Below, piece after piece: positions 9,397 through 18,300 of a DNA stretch of 37,048 nt. Source of the stretch: Candidatus Zixiibacteriota bacterium (GTDB taxonomy: Bacteria; Zixibacteria; MSB-5A5; UBA10806); contig JAHEDG010000029.1 in assembly GCA_024641335.1 (NCBI GenBank), forward strand, positions 1 to 37,048, written 5' to 3'. Every line of letters begins with the position of its first letter. The first letter of the stretch is position 1. Made by a program: the position numbers and the translations under genes. The notes below the pieces were generated by a model. The model worked only from the letters and a program-made list of their open reading frames with translations. It had not been told where the DNA came from and made no database searches.

Positions 9397-9413
9397 GTAA
9401 TCCTCCAATAGCG

Positions 9414-10754
9414 CTAATCGGATTCCGCTCCATCGGAGCTTTCGGCCTTCTCCGGTATCAGGTTGACGACGGTTCTGTTTCGCTCGTTGAGATATTTACC
9501 GGCGACCCTCATAATGTCGGCGGCGGTTACATGGAGAATTCTCTCCGGGTAGGTCATGACATTTCGGTAATCGTCGGTATTGATTTGATATATGCCTATA
9601 TTAAACGCCCTGTCTTCGTTGGACTGCAGTCCCATGACAAAATCGGATTCCAGCCGGTTTCGGGCTTTCTGCAGTTCGTCGGAGCCGACCGGTTGGTTTT
9701 TTAGCCGATCTATCTCCTCGAATATCTCTTTTTTTATCTCTTCAATATCGGCCTCGGGATTGGCCTGGGCCGAAACATAGAAGAGATACGGATCGTGATG
9801 AGTCTCGGCCTGCCCGCTTATCGAAAAGGCTTTTTCTTCGGTATACACCAGCCGTCGATAGAGCCGCGACGATTCGCCGTCGAAAAGTATTCTGGCCGCT
9901 ACCTCCAGGGCCATGATATCGGGGTCCGAAGCGCCCGGGATCTTATACCCGGCGATAAACGCAGGCAGCTGGGCCGCCCGATAAAAATCGATTCTCTTTT
10001 CGCCTTTCTGTTCCGGCTCCACTGATTTTACCGGAGGCGGAGGTTTTTCGGCATTCAGCGATCCGAAATATTTATCGATCATTTTCTTTGCCTGCCCGGT
10101 CTGGAAATCTCCGGCTAATATCAAAAATGAATTGTTGGGAGCGTAATGAATACGATAATATTCCAGACAATCATCCAATGTGATAGCCTTGAGATCGCTC
10201 AAAAAACCGATAACCTCCCAGCGGTAAGGATGAGCGACGAAGGCGTTGTTGACCATAACCTCATACATCGAGTTTTCGGGCGAATTATCCAGGCTCCAAA
10301 GCCGTTCGTTGATTACGACATTTCTCTCCGATGTTATATTATCGTTGTTGAGGGTCAAATTTCTGGCCCGGTCGGCTTCGAGCTCCAGGACCATTTCGAG
10401 TTTATCGGCCGGGACGATCTCATAGTAGGCGGTATTATCGAGCCAGGTCCAGGCGTTATCGCGGCCGCCGATGGATTCGATCATGCGGTCGAAAGTCCCG
10501 CCGGGATATTTATCGGTGCCCTTGAACATCAGATGCTCGAAAAGATGGGAGATGCCGGTAATGCCGGGACGTTCGTTCCTGCTCCCGGTTTTATACCAAA
10601 CCTGCGCCGTCACCGATGGATTGGAATGATCGGGCAGCAATATAGCCGTCATTCCGTTATTTAGTCTGTATTCTTCGATCGGGAATGATAGCTCGCCGGA
10701 ATGGGCGAGTGGATATAGAAACAGCAACAATATCGAAATCCGCGCGAATCGCAT
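9414..10754 (-). CDS. M16 family zinc metallopeptidase, catalytic subunit
   Basis: This 446-residue periplasmic zinc peptidase has an intact inverse zinc motif, H70-L-F-E73-H74, and the third ligand E150 in the sequence ERNVVINE, 76 residues after H74. A signal peptide (MRFARISILLLFLYPLAHS) precedes the mature enzyme. The second half is the M16_C domain that closes the clamshell. GGAGG lies 8 bases before the ATG. It is 17 bases from the inactive M16 gene downstream and 13 bases from sppA upstream. The pair presumably degrades peptides or processes exported proteins in the periplasm; the substrate is unknown. Confidence 0.93.
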   Translation of the reverse strand: MRFARISILLLFLYPLAHSGELSFPIEEYRLNNGMTAILLPDHSNPSVTAQVWYKTGSRNERPGITGISHLFEHLMFKGTDKYPGGTFDRMIESIGGRDNAWTWLDNTAYYEIVPADKLEMVLELEADRARNLTLNNDNITSERNVVINERLWSLDNSPENSMYEVMVNNAFVAHPYRWEVIGFLSDLKAITLDDCLEYYRIHYAPNNSFLILAGDFQTGQAKKMIDKYFGSLNAEKPPPPVKSVEPEQKGEKRIDFYRAAQLPAFIAGYKIPGASDPDIMALEVAARILFDGESSRLYRRLVYTEEKAFSISGQAETHHDPYLFYVSAQANPEADIEEIKKEIFEEIDRLKNQPVGSDELQKARNRLESDFVMGLQSNEDRAFNIGIYQINTDDYRNVMTYPERILHVTAADIMRVAGKYLNERNRTVVNLIPEKAESSDGAESD

Positions 10755-10767
10755 CTGACCTCCGCTG

Positions 10768-13146
10768 TTATTCGATTTTCAAATCGTAAGGCATTCTTAA
10801 AAGTAATGCGTTGTCGTCGGCCGCCTCCAGCCACTCCGCGATTTTTATTTCGATCACGTTCGGTTGGAACGGCTCGAAAAGCGAATACCGGTGCCGGGGA
10901 AAAATCCTGATGGCAATTCTATCCTCGGTATCGATCTCGGCTTTCTGCCGGGCCAGATCGACAGCTTCCCAGATTCCGCCGTATGAATCGACCAGGCCGC
11001 GTTCCCTCGCCTGACGTCCTGTCCAGACCCGTCCCTGACCGATTGCGTTTACCGAGTCATAATCAATTTTTCTCCAGGTCGACACCTTGGAAACAAAATC
11101 ATCATAATATTGCCAGACCTGTCTTTCGGCCATTTTGCGTTCTTCTTCGCTGGCAGGTCTTAGCGGCGAACGGATATCGGCATGCCGGCCTCTGGTAATA
11201 GTCTCATAACGAACCCCGATTTTTTCGTATAGACCGGAAAGATCCGATTTCCCGGCCACTACGCCGATAGATCCGGTAATGGTTCCGGGAGACGCCAGTA
11301 TATCATCGCCGGGTCCGGCGATATAATATCCGCCGGAAGCCGCTACTCCGGCCATTGATACGACCAGCGGCTTTTTTCCTTTGAGAAGCTCCAGCTGACG
11401 ATGAATTTCATCCGAACCGAAAAGATCGCCGCCGGGAGAATCGATTCTCAACACTACCGCCTTGATACTGTTGTCATATCGGATTCGGGCCAGCTCCCGG
11501 GCCAGGCCGCGCGAGCCGATATACTTACCCTCTAAAAAATCGAATCCGCTGTTCCCCGGCCTGATGGTTCCGACAGCGTAAACTATGGCGATAGATTTCG
11601 GTTCGCTCCAGCGGGGGTCATAACTTTCCACTTTGTAAATTTTCTCCAGTTTGACCAGATTTGGGAACTGGGCGGTTTCTCCAGAAGACGCTAACTCGTC
11701 GAAATGCTTCAACCCATCGATCAACCCGGCCGTGTAGGCGTCCCTGGCGCTGTACGGACCATTATCAATCAAGCGCTTTACGTCCTCGGAAAGCAATTTT
11801 CTCCCGGTGGAAATTCCCTCGACAAACTGGTCGTAAATATCGTCGAGGATCCAGTTGATCTGCTCTCTGGCTTCCTCGGTCAGTCCGGTTTCGGTAAACC
11901 CGTCTCCGTAAGTTTTATGCGCTCCGGTTCTGATTACCTCGGCTTTGACGCCGAGCTTTTCCATAGCTCCGGTATAAAACATGGCTGTGGCGGATAAACC
12001 GTTAAGCTCCAGAAAACCGGTGGGATTCATATAGGTTTTATCGGCGGCCGAAGCGAGGTAGTAGGCGATATTGCCGCCATTGTCCAGATAGACCGTAACC
12101 GGTTTGCCGTTGAGGCGGAATTCCATAATGGCGTTTCTAAGTTCCTGGGCCGAGGCGAAACTGAACCTGGCGCCGTCGATTCTCACCAATAGTCCGGAAA
12201 TTCCGGGATCGGCAGCTCCCTTTCTAATCGCCGCGATAACATTATAAAGAGATCTTTTCGACGACCCGAACAGCAGTCCCCCTGACGGTTCCTCTACAAT
12301 ATCGCTTCCCAGATTGATCAGCCCGACCCGGTCGGAATAGGAGATCATCGATTCGTAACGTAATGCCCCCAGTTCGGCAAAATAGGAACCTCCTCCGTAT
12401 TCCCGAGATCTGTTGATATTGCCCTGCGCCCCGATTCTGCTCTGGTCGAAATTGAATATTAATCCAATTTTCCAAAAACCTTCCGTGGCGTAATCCGCGC
12501 CGAACGATACACCGTTGAACGGCCCGAGAGCCAGGCGAAAATCACCTTCGATCTTATTAACATCATTACCTTCGATCCATCTGGTGTCGGTCGAGATCGT
12601 CAGTTTCTCTCCGATAGGACGAACGGCGAATCCCGAACGATACAAGCGCCTTTCTTTCCTTCCGTCGAATCTGGGTTCGTTAATATTATCGACTACGAAA
12701 CCCAGCGAAGCGAACGGCCGCGGGTGATATAACAATCCCAGTTTCCACACTTTCCGTTTTTTATACAGCGTACTGGAACCGCCGAACCAGCTGTAGGATA
12801 TGCCGCCGTAAAAATTGGAGGCGAATCGTTCCCCCATGGCGAACGTATACTTTCGTCGAAAAATACCGTTTGTATGCCGGAGCCATTCCAGGGCGAAAAA
12901 TCCGGTTTGCGAGCAGATCAGAAATGAATCGTCGCCTCTATAAGTAGAATCCGCGAAATTGTGAGTATATCTGACCCCCATGGAGCCGAAAAATGACAGC
13001 CCCGCCGGATTGATTATCCCCGATGATATGTCTCCGACCGTAGCCGTCGATTCATTGTGATATTCGGCGCCGTCAAAAGGGCCGGCCCATAAACTGCCGG
13101 GTATAAACGCGGTTACAACTAAATAAACGAGAACGGATTTTCTCAT
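10768..13146 (-). CDS. sppA: Signal peptide peptidase SppA (long form) with N-terminal beta-barrel-like domain
   Basis: The 792-residue product has two parts. Residues about 290-792 are a full-length, tandem-domain SppA of the E. coli 67-kDa type. The catalytic lysine is K411 in TGAHKTYGDGF and the serine nucleophile is S604 in VAASGGYYIAGP, followed by the usual GTITGSIGVV. Residues about 22-270 are unrelated to standard SppA. They begin after a signal peptide (MRKSVLVYLVVTAFIPGSLWA) and look like an outer-membrane barrel of the PorV/FadL kind: a conserved-looking TVGDISSGIINPAGLSF, then many alternating aromatic strands with Gly/Tyr/Phe turns. Canonical SppA is an inner-membrane enzyme that digests leftover signal peptides; this fusion may place the protease at the outer membrane. 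GGAG precedes the ATG. It leads the sppA-M16-M16 sub-operon. Confidence 0.9.
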   Translation of the reverse strand: MRKSVLVYLVVTAFIPGSLWAGPFDGAEYHNESTATVGDISSGIINPAGLSFFGSMGVRYTHNFADSTYRGDDSFLICSQTGFFALEWLRHTNGIFRRKYTFAMGERFASNFYGGISYSWFGGSSTLYKKRKVWKLGLLYHPRPFASLGFVVDNINEPRFDGRKERRLYRSGFAVRPIGEKLTISTDTRWIEGNDVNKIEGDFRLALGPFNGVSFGADYATEGFWKIGLIFNFDQSRIGAQGNINRSREYGGGSYFAELGALRYESMISYSDRVGLINLGSDIVEEPSGGLLFGSSKRSLYNVIAAIRKGAADPGISGLLVRIDGARFSFASAQELRNAIMEFRLNGKPVTVYLDNGGNIAYYLASAADKTYMNPTGFLELNGLSATAMFYTGAMEKLGVKAEVIRTGAHKTYGDGFTETGLTEEAREQINWILDDIYDQFVEGISTGRKLLSEDVKRLIDNGPYSARDAYTAGLIDGLKHFDELASSGETAQFPNLVKLEKIYKVESYDPRWSEPKSIAIVYAVGTIRPGNSGFDFLEGKYIGSRGLARELARIRYDNSIKAVVLRIDSPGGDLFGSDEIHRQLELLKGKKPLVVSMAGVAASGGYYIAGPGDDILASPGTITGSIGVVAGKSDLSGLYEKIGVRYETITRGRHADIRSPLRPASEEERKMAERQVWQYYDDFVSKVSTWRKIDYDSVNAIGQGRVWTGRQARERGLVDSYGGIWEAVDLARQKAEIDTEDRIAIRIFPRHRYSLFEPFQPNVIEIKIAEWLEAADDNALLLRMPYDLKIE

Positions 13147-13163
13147 CGGAACTCCTTTGTATT

Positions 13164-13203
13164 TATCATCGGGATGATAGGGGGTTCTATATCAGAGAAT
13201 CAA
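13164..13203 (-). promoter_or_regulatory. Candidate promoter with overlapping dyad upstream of sppA
   Basis: On the minus strand TTGATT (13198-13203) and TATCAT (13174-13179) are 18 bases apart. The -10 box forms the first half of a 16-base dyad, TATCATC-CC-GATGATA (13164-13179), an operator-like arrangement. It sits in the 62-base gap between the DUF4097-like gene and sppA, so sppA and the two M16 genes may have their own regulated promoter. The evidence is sequence pattern only. Confidence 0.35.
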
Positions 13204-13208
13204 GCGGT

Positions 13209-14387
13209 TTAACTGCCACTGATATCGACCGCCCCGATGCCGTTGACGATAACCTCGATTCTGGAATCGCCATCGCCCAGCATCCCCTCGAGACGGGTCG
13301 GATCGAGTAATTTCGGTCTTATATTCAGGTTGGAAGTATGGATTTTTCCACCTTTGTCGACAGTCACCGCCAGCCTGGCCGAAATTTCCTTCGGCAATAC
13401 CAGTTCGACATCGCTGTAACTGCTCGATATATTAAGATCGCAATTGTCGATTTCGTCAAAATAAGCCGTAATCTGAGCGTAACTGGTTTCTATCTTCGAA
13501 AAACCGTGGTTGATCGATGATTTCTTAATTGTGATTTCGGCGTAGGCTGTTTCGCAAACCAGTTCCCCGATAACATTTTCCAAATCTATGGCGGCGTTGG
13601 CGGTACGAACGACTATCGAGCCGTCGGGAGCATCGATCTTTTTGGCTCTAATTTCCGCGTGGCTGGTATAGGCCTCGATCGAACCCTGGACATTCATCAT
13701 TTGTATCTCGGCGTTAACCGTCTTTAAAACCGCGGAACCTGACGGTACTATAATGTCCCTGGCCGAAATTTCGGCGTTGCTGGTCGAGGCCAGAAGATCA
13801 CCTTTGATAGTCTGCAGATCCAGAGGTCCCCATGAGGATACTATATCCACCGATCCGTAAATCCTGGCCAGAGAAATAGCCGAGAATTCGCAGTTCATTT
13901 CGACGTTCTTAAACGGTCCTCTGATATCGAAATTCAGGTATTTGGCGGTACCTCTGATATCCAGTCTTTCCGGAAGCTCGATATAGACTTCCAACTGAAC
14001 CTCTTTATCCGCTTTCTTGCCGAGATCAGGGCGCGAGTTATCCCAGGGCGCGTGGGAGGGCGAAAGAATATTAAGGACGACCTTATCGCTGTCTTGTAAT
14101 TCCAATCTGAGTTCGATAAGATCTATATATCGTTTGGCCTTTGCCTCCGAAGACGCCTTGACATACTTGGTGAAAGCCACCCTTATATCTCCGCCCTGGC
14201 TGGAGATGATATGCACCGCTCCGTCGATATTCCGACTTCCCTTGATTTCCAGAACGGTTTGATCGCTCAATGTCTGTACTATATTGCCGGTCTCTTCGAT
14301 AGTATTTCCCAAGGCCGAATTTCCCGAATTCAATATCAGGAAGGTCAGTCCCCAGAGGATCGATTTAAAGCGTTTTTCTGTCATCAT
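13209..14387 (-). CDS. Exported DUF4097-like beta-solenoid protein
   Basis: This 392-residue protein has a signal peptide (hydrophobic core about 9-20, cleavage near LG-N at 27/28). An N-terminal beta region is followed by a repeated solenoid from about 140 to 340. The repeats carry the core Thr-x-(Asn/His/Tyr)-Ala-(Glu/Ala/Gln)-Ile, starting at residues 202, 223, 241, 262, 280 and 301, a strict 21/18/21/18/21 spacing. This pattern resembles DUF4097 and putative adhesin beta-helix proteins found near envelope or anti-sigma genes in many bacteria; their biochemical role is not known. Two adjacent ATG codons are possible starts, and the ribosome binding site is weak (AGGGTAAC). It lies 45 bases after the M28 gene and 62 bases before sppA. 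Confidence 0.8.
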   Translation of the reverse strand: MMTEKRFKSILWGLTFLILNSGNSALGNTIEETGNIVQTLSDQTVLEIKGSRNIDGAVHIISSQGGDIRVAFTKYVKASSEAKAKRYIDLIELRLELQDSDKVVLNILSPSHAPWDNSRPDLGKKADKEVQLEVYIELPERLDIRGTAKYLNFDIRGPFKNVEMNCEFSAISLARIYGSVDIVSSWGPLDLQTIKGDLLASTSNAEISARDIIVPSGSAVLKTVNAEIQMMNVQGSIEAYTSHAEIRAKKIDAPDGSIVVRTANAAIDLENVIGELVCETAYAEITIKKSSINHGFSKIETSYAQITAYFDEIDNCDLNISSSYSDVELVLPKEISARLAVTVDKGGKIHTSNLNIRPKLLDPTRLEGMLGDGDSRIEVIVNGIGAVDISGS

Positions 14388-14432
14388 GTTACCCTATTCC
14401 AATATACGGAATCAAAGTCCTCGCGGTTGCGA

Positions 14433-15335
14433 TTAAAAATCCCTGATTCCGGAGTTGAAAACAGCCTCGATAATCACATTCCCCACTTCTCCCAACGATT
14501 CTGAGGAGCATTTGTCGGGAGTATCGGCCTGCGTATGCCAGTATGGATAATCGAAATCGATTATGTCAACCGCTTTTATGCCCTGTGACAACAGGGAGAT
14601 ATGATCGTCGGATACCGTGTGATTGACCGAATCGATAAAAGACTCCGCTCCGATCCCGGCTGCGATCTTCCAGATATAGTCATTTAAATCTCCGGCATAT
14701 TGTTGGGAAATCGCTTCCCTGTAAATCATCAGGTCGCTGTCGCCTACCATATCAAGCAGTATGGCTGCCCTCGGACGGTATCCTTTGAGGGTTTGGATGA
14801 AATATCTCGATCCCAGAAACCAGCCTCCCCGCCAGTTGTCGGTACCGTAATCCTCGCCGTCGAACAACGCGATATCGATCCCCACCGGCGGCTTGTGAAC
14901 CTTCAGTATCCGCCCGATCTCCAGTAATATGGCAGTCCCGGATGCTCCATCGTTGGCGCCAGGTATGGCCAATGTCATCATGCTCGAATCGGATTCCTGG
15001 TCTGAGAAGGGGCGGCTGTCCCAGTGAGCGCATAGCAGAATCCTGTTTTTCTCCTCGGGATAGTAAGACGCGATGATATTGAACATTCGTCTGGAAACTC
15101 CGGCCGTGGAATCGTAAATGGTAAACGATTGAATTCTGCAGATATCGGTCGTGCTCCGCAGGGAGTTGTAAAGAAATTGCCCGGCTTTTGTATGAGCTTC
15201 GGTATTGGCCACTCGTGGACCGAACGAGCAGATTTGTTCCAGATCGTCGAAGGCCCGGTTCTTATCGAAAACCGGCGGAGACGAGCATGCCGACACGATG
15301 GCCGCGGCCATGACCGCCGATATAATGAGTTTCAA
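14433..15335 (-). CDS. M28-family lipoprotein, glutaminyl-cyclase/aminopeptidase-like
   Basis: This 300-residue lipoprotein has a lipobox VSAC with C17. The M28 core is intact: AHWDSRPFSD, the zinc aspartate in PGANDGASGTAILLEIGRIL, the catalytic acid pair in LFDGEDYG, the buried aspartate in LLDMVGDSD, and the C-terminal zinc histidine in PYWHTQADTPDKC. The final WHTxxD block and the DDHISLL segment resemble type II (mammalian-like) glutaminyl-peptide cyclotransferases, which cyclise N-terminal Gln to pyroglutamate, but an aminopeptidase is also possible. It starts 8 bases after the sprA stop, so it is translated from the same message. I infer a membrane-anchored periplasmic enzyme acting on exported proteins or peptides. 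The ribosome binding site is weak. Confidence 0.88.
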   Translation of the reverse strand: MKLIISAVMAAAIVSACSSPPVFDKNRAFDDLEQICSFGPRVANTEAHTKAGQFLYNSLRSTTDICRIQSFTIYDSTAGVSRRMFNIIASYYPEEKNRILLCAHWDSRPFSDQESDSSMMTLAIPGANDGASGTAILLEIGRILKVHKPPVGIDIALFDGEDYGTDNWRGGWFLGSRYFIQTLKGYRPRAAILLDMVGDSDLMIYREAISQQYAGDLNDYIWKIAAGIGAESFIDSVNHTVSDDHISLLSQGIKAVDIIDFDYPYWHTQADTPDKCSSESLGEVGNVIIEAVFNSGIRDF

Positions 15336-15343
15336 TTTCTTTT

Positions 15344-18300
15344 TTAGAATCTTATCTCTGTCCAGATTCCCAGCTCCCTGATATGCGTTTTACGTTCCAG
15401 TATTTTATCGTTGCCGTCGCTCCACGACGCTCTTAAGCCTCCGGTAATTGCCCTTGAAAACTGATATTGAACTTTTGGCTCCACTTTTAATTCGCTGCGG
15501 CTGGCATCGGGAGTTTTGATTTCGCCGGTCACCGATTCCGATTTGGAGTTCCTGATAGATATATCCATCGAGATAGTAAGTTGGGAATTAAATTTCACCC
15601 TCTTTAAAAAAGGCAGTTTGAGACCCTGGGGAGCGCTCAGGGAATAAGACATGTTGATCGTCAGACTGTTTTCAGAATTGTTCCGGGTAATATTCGCCTG
15701 CCCTTCGCCGCGCAGATTCTGGTTTTTGCCTTTTGTCGATTCATAGCGGATACCACCCCGAACGTTGTTAATCAGATTCAGAGTCAATCCCATCAGGGGA
15801 GCAAAACGTCTCGAAGTATCTCTGGTGTAAATTTGATTTATATCGGCCCGGCCGTCTTCATCCACTTTTTTCGAATAGCCGAATTGGAACGAGGCTGTCT
15901 TGGAGAACTTCTTGAACAAAGGAGCCTTTTCAACCCCGGATAAAGTAACTGTAATATCGGGAAATGTAATGGATGTCGATTTGGTCGGATCCGACGATGG
16001 TCTTCTGGAAATAGTTTTCTTGTTATTATAATTCAGCCCGATATCGAGGTTCGCGACAGGTTGAATCCCGGAATCGAATGAATAGGTATCCGAATAATTG
16101 GATTGGCCTGGGCTGGTTCGACCCTGCGACGCTTTCTCGGCGGCCCGGGGATTATCGGCGAAACCGAACATATACTGCCATGACGGTCTTTCTATCAGGC
16201 CCTGCCTGTCGAGCCTTTTATCCTTAACATAGTACCCTCGGATCGGTTTAATTGATCTGATTGCCCCCCAGATTCCTCCCACCAGTTTTTTAGGAGCCGT
16301 AAATTTCGGTTTGTCTTCGCTCTCCTCGTCATCGTCATTATTGCCCTGGGTTTGATTCTGCCTGCCTCCAGCGCGAGGCGGAGGGGCTTTAGCTCCTCCT
16401 TTTTTGGATATCAGGCTGGTTATATTAAAAGTCACATCAGCCCTTAATGCTCCCTGAAGCTGAATGGATCTGGTGGAATCGGGATTGCGCTGAAAATCAG
16501 AATTCTCCCCGTAACTGGAATTAAACGAAAACTTATTGTCGAAAAGCTTCAGGATTTTAGGCTGGAAACTCGAGTCAAATCTCTGCTGAAAAGACCTCTC
16601 TCGGCCGAATTTCAGTTTTGACGGGTTGACACTGAGCTTGAATCTCCCTTCCTCGGATATATCCCGGGCCGAAGTTATATTATAGGAAGCCTTTAAAGTG
16701 GAGAATAGCCCCAGGCTTGTTCCGCCGACCAGATTCATATCCTTGGTCCTGGAACTGGTGACAATTCCCCGCTGGTTCACACTGTATCTTTCGACCCCGT
16801 TGATTTCGGCTTTCAAATTCAGCTTGGTGGGAAGGTAGAACAGTTGAGCGTCATATATTGATTTGGGCAAGAAAATGTATTTTGAAAAGAAAAACGGTTT
16901 GAATCCGGGCTTGGCCCTCGGAGTCAGATCATAGGTCGCGTCACCCTTATAGGTGATCACCCAGCTTTCGGGTGATGTCGGAGAAGTGCCTGTTGATTTT
17001 GAATATGTATATCCGCTGTTGAACCTGTTCAAAGTCAGATTCCAGATCGGATTCTTGGTGTTTTTGTTAAACGACTGGTTGACCGTGTAGCTGAATGATG
17101 AATTCTCCGTTCTCTCAAATCGCCTGGCTGTTTCCTGAAGAATAATATCCGAACCGGTCTTTAAGCGCGGTAATGATAAGGTGTTTTGCCAGGTATAAGT
17201 AACCGGCAGGTTCATGCCGAGCGACGGCGGGAAGAAACGATTCAGGCGGGCGCTCAACCTCGCTGACTTGCTGGTTTGGGTAGCTCCCGAGGGTGTCTTG
17301 ACCGAAAGAGGAAAGAAATCGGCGCCCATCTTGCTATAGGTGATATTGGCCTCGGCGAAATCGGAAAACTTGGCCGTAGCCTGCAAACGGCTGGCGAAAT
17401 CGGATTGACGGCGGACATCGGTTACCACCAACTCGTCTATCCAGACTTCGCCCGTGTACGGATTGGGGGCAGATTCGTCGATTTCTATTCCGACTATAAA
17501 CCATTTGACCTGCGAGAGCGACGGATTGCCGTATATGGAATATTTTCCGTCGGTAGTATCGGCTACAGAAAGAGATTCCGGGACTGTATTTTTGTGTAGC
17601 TCGTATTTCAGCTCGGTAATTTTTTCGAAATCTATGAGCACCTCATTATTCTCTGACCATCCCGGTTCAAGAGTTGTTCGATATTCATAATAATTACTCC
17701 CGTCCTGGCTTAAGCGGAAGAAGAAGATCACATGGCCATCGGACGTCAGCGAGTCGCCGTGGACAAACATCTTCATGTTTTCATATAAGGTGTAATTCTC
17801 GGCCTGATACAGATTCCAGGCCGCCCCGGCGACATGACCCGGGTATAAATTCTGACTGGATAACACCAAGGATTGCTCCTTCTCCCTGATCTGTGTCTCC
17901 CTGTCAAGTTCCCCTTCGACTCCCGGAGGGGAGTTGTAATCGGTGTTTTCCTGATTGTTCTTGACCGTTACCTCGAATTTCTCGCCGGATCTGACCGTAT
18001 CGCCTTCGGGATAACCTATATCTAACTCCTGCCATTTATTCCCGACCAACTCGAAGGACGCTATTTTTAACAGGTAATGTTCCCTGGCTCCGGTCATCCA
18101 TAAACGGGCAAAATTGAGTCTGGAGAAATCAGCCGCCTCCGCCGCGCCGCGGGGAGTTCCATAAGCTTCGATATCCTGCAAAGGTATGCGCAGCAGTTTC
18201 CAGTTGGACGTCGTGGAATCGACCAGGTATTCGGGATTGTTCAAGTCGACAGTATAATCGAAATAACCGTTCTGCCGGTCGAGAGAGCTGTTATTGTTGA

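Noticed and set aside
14433-15335. Firm naming of the M28 lipoprotein as glutaminyl cyclase
   Set aside because: The zinc and acid motifs fit both cyclases and aminopeptidases, and no predicted signal peptide in the window leaves Gln at the mature N-terminus.
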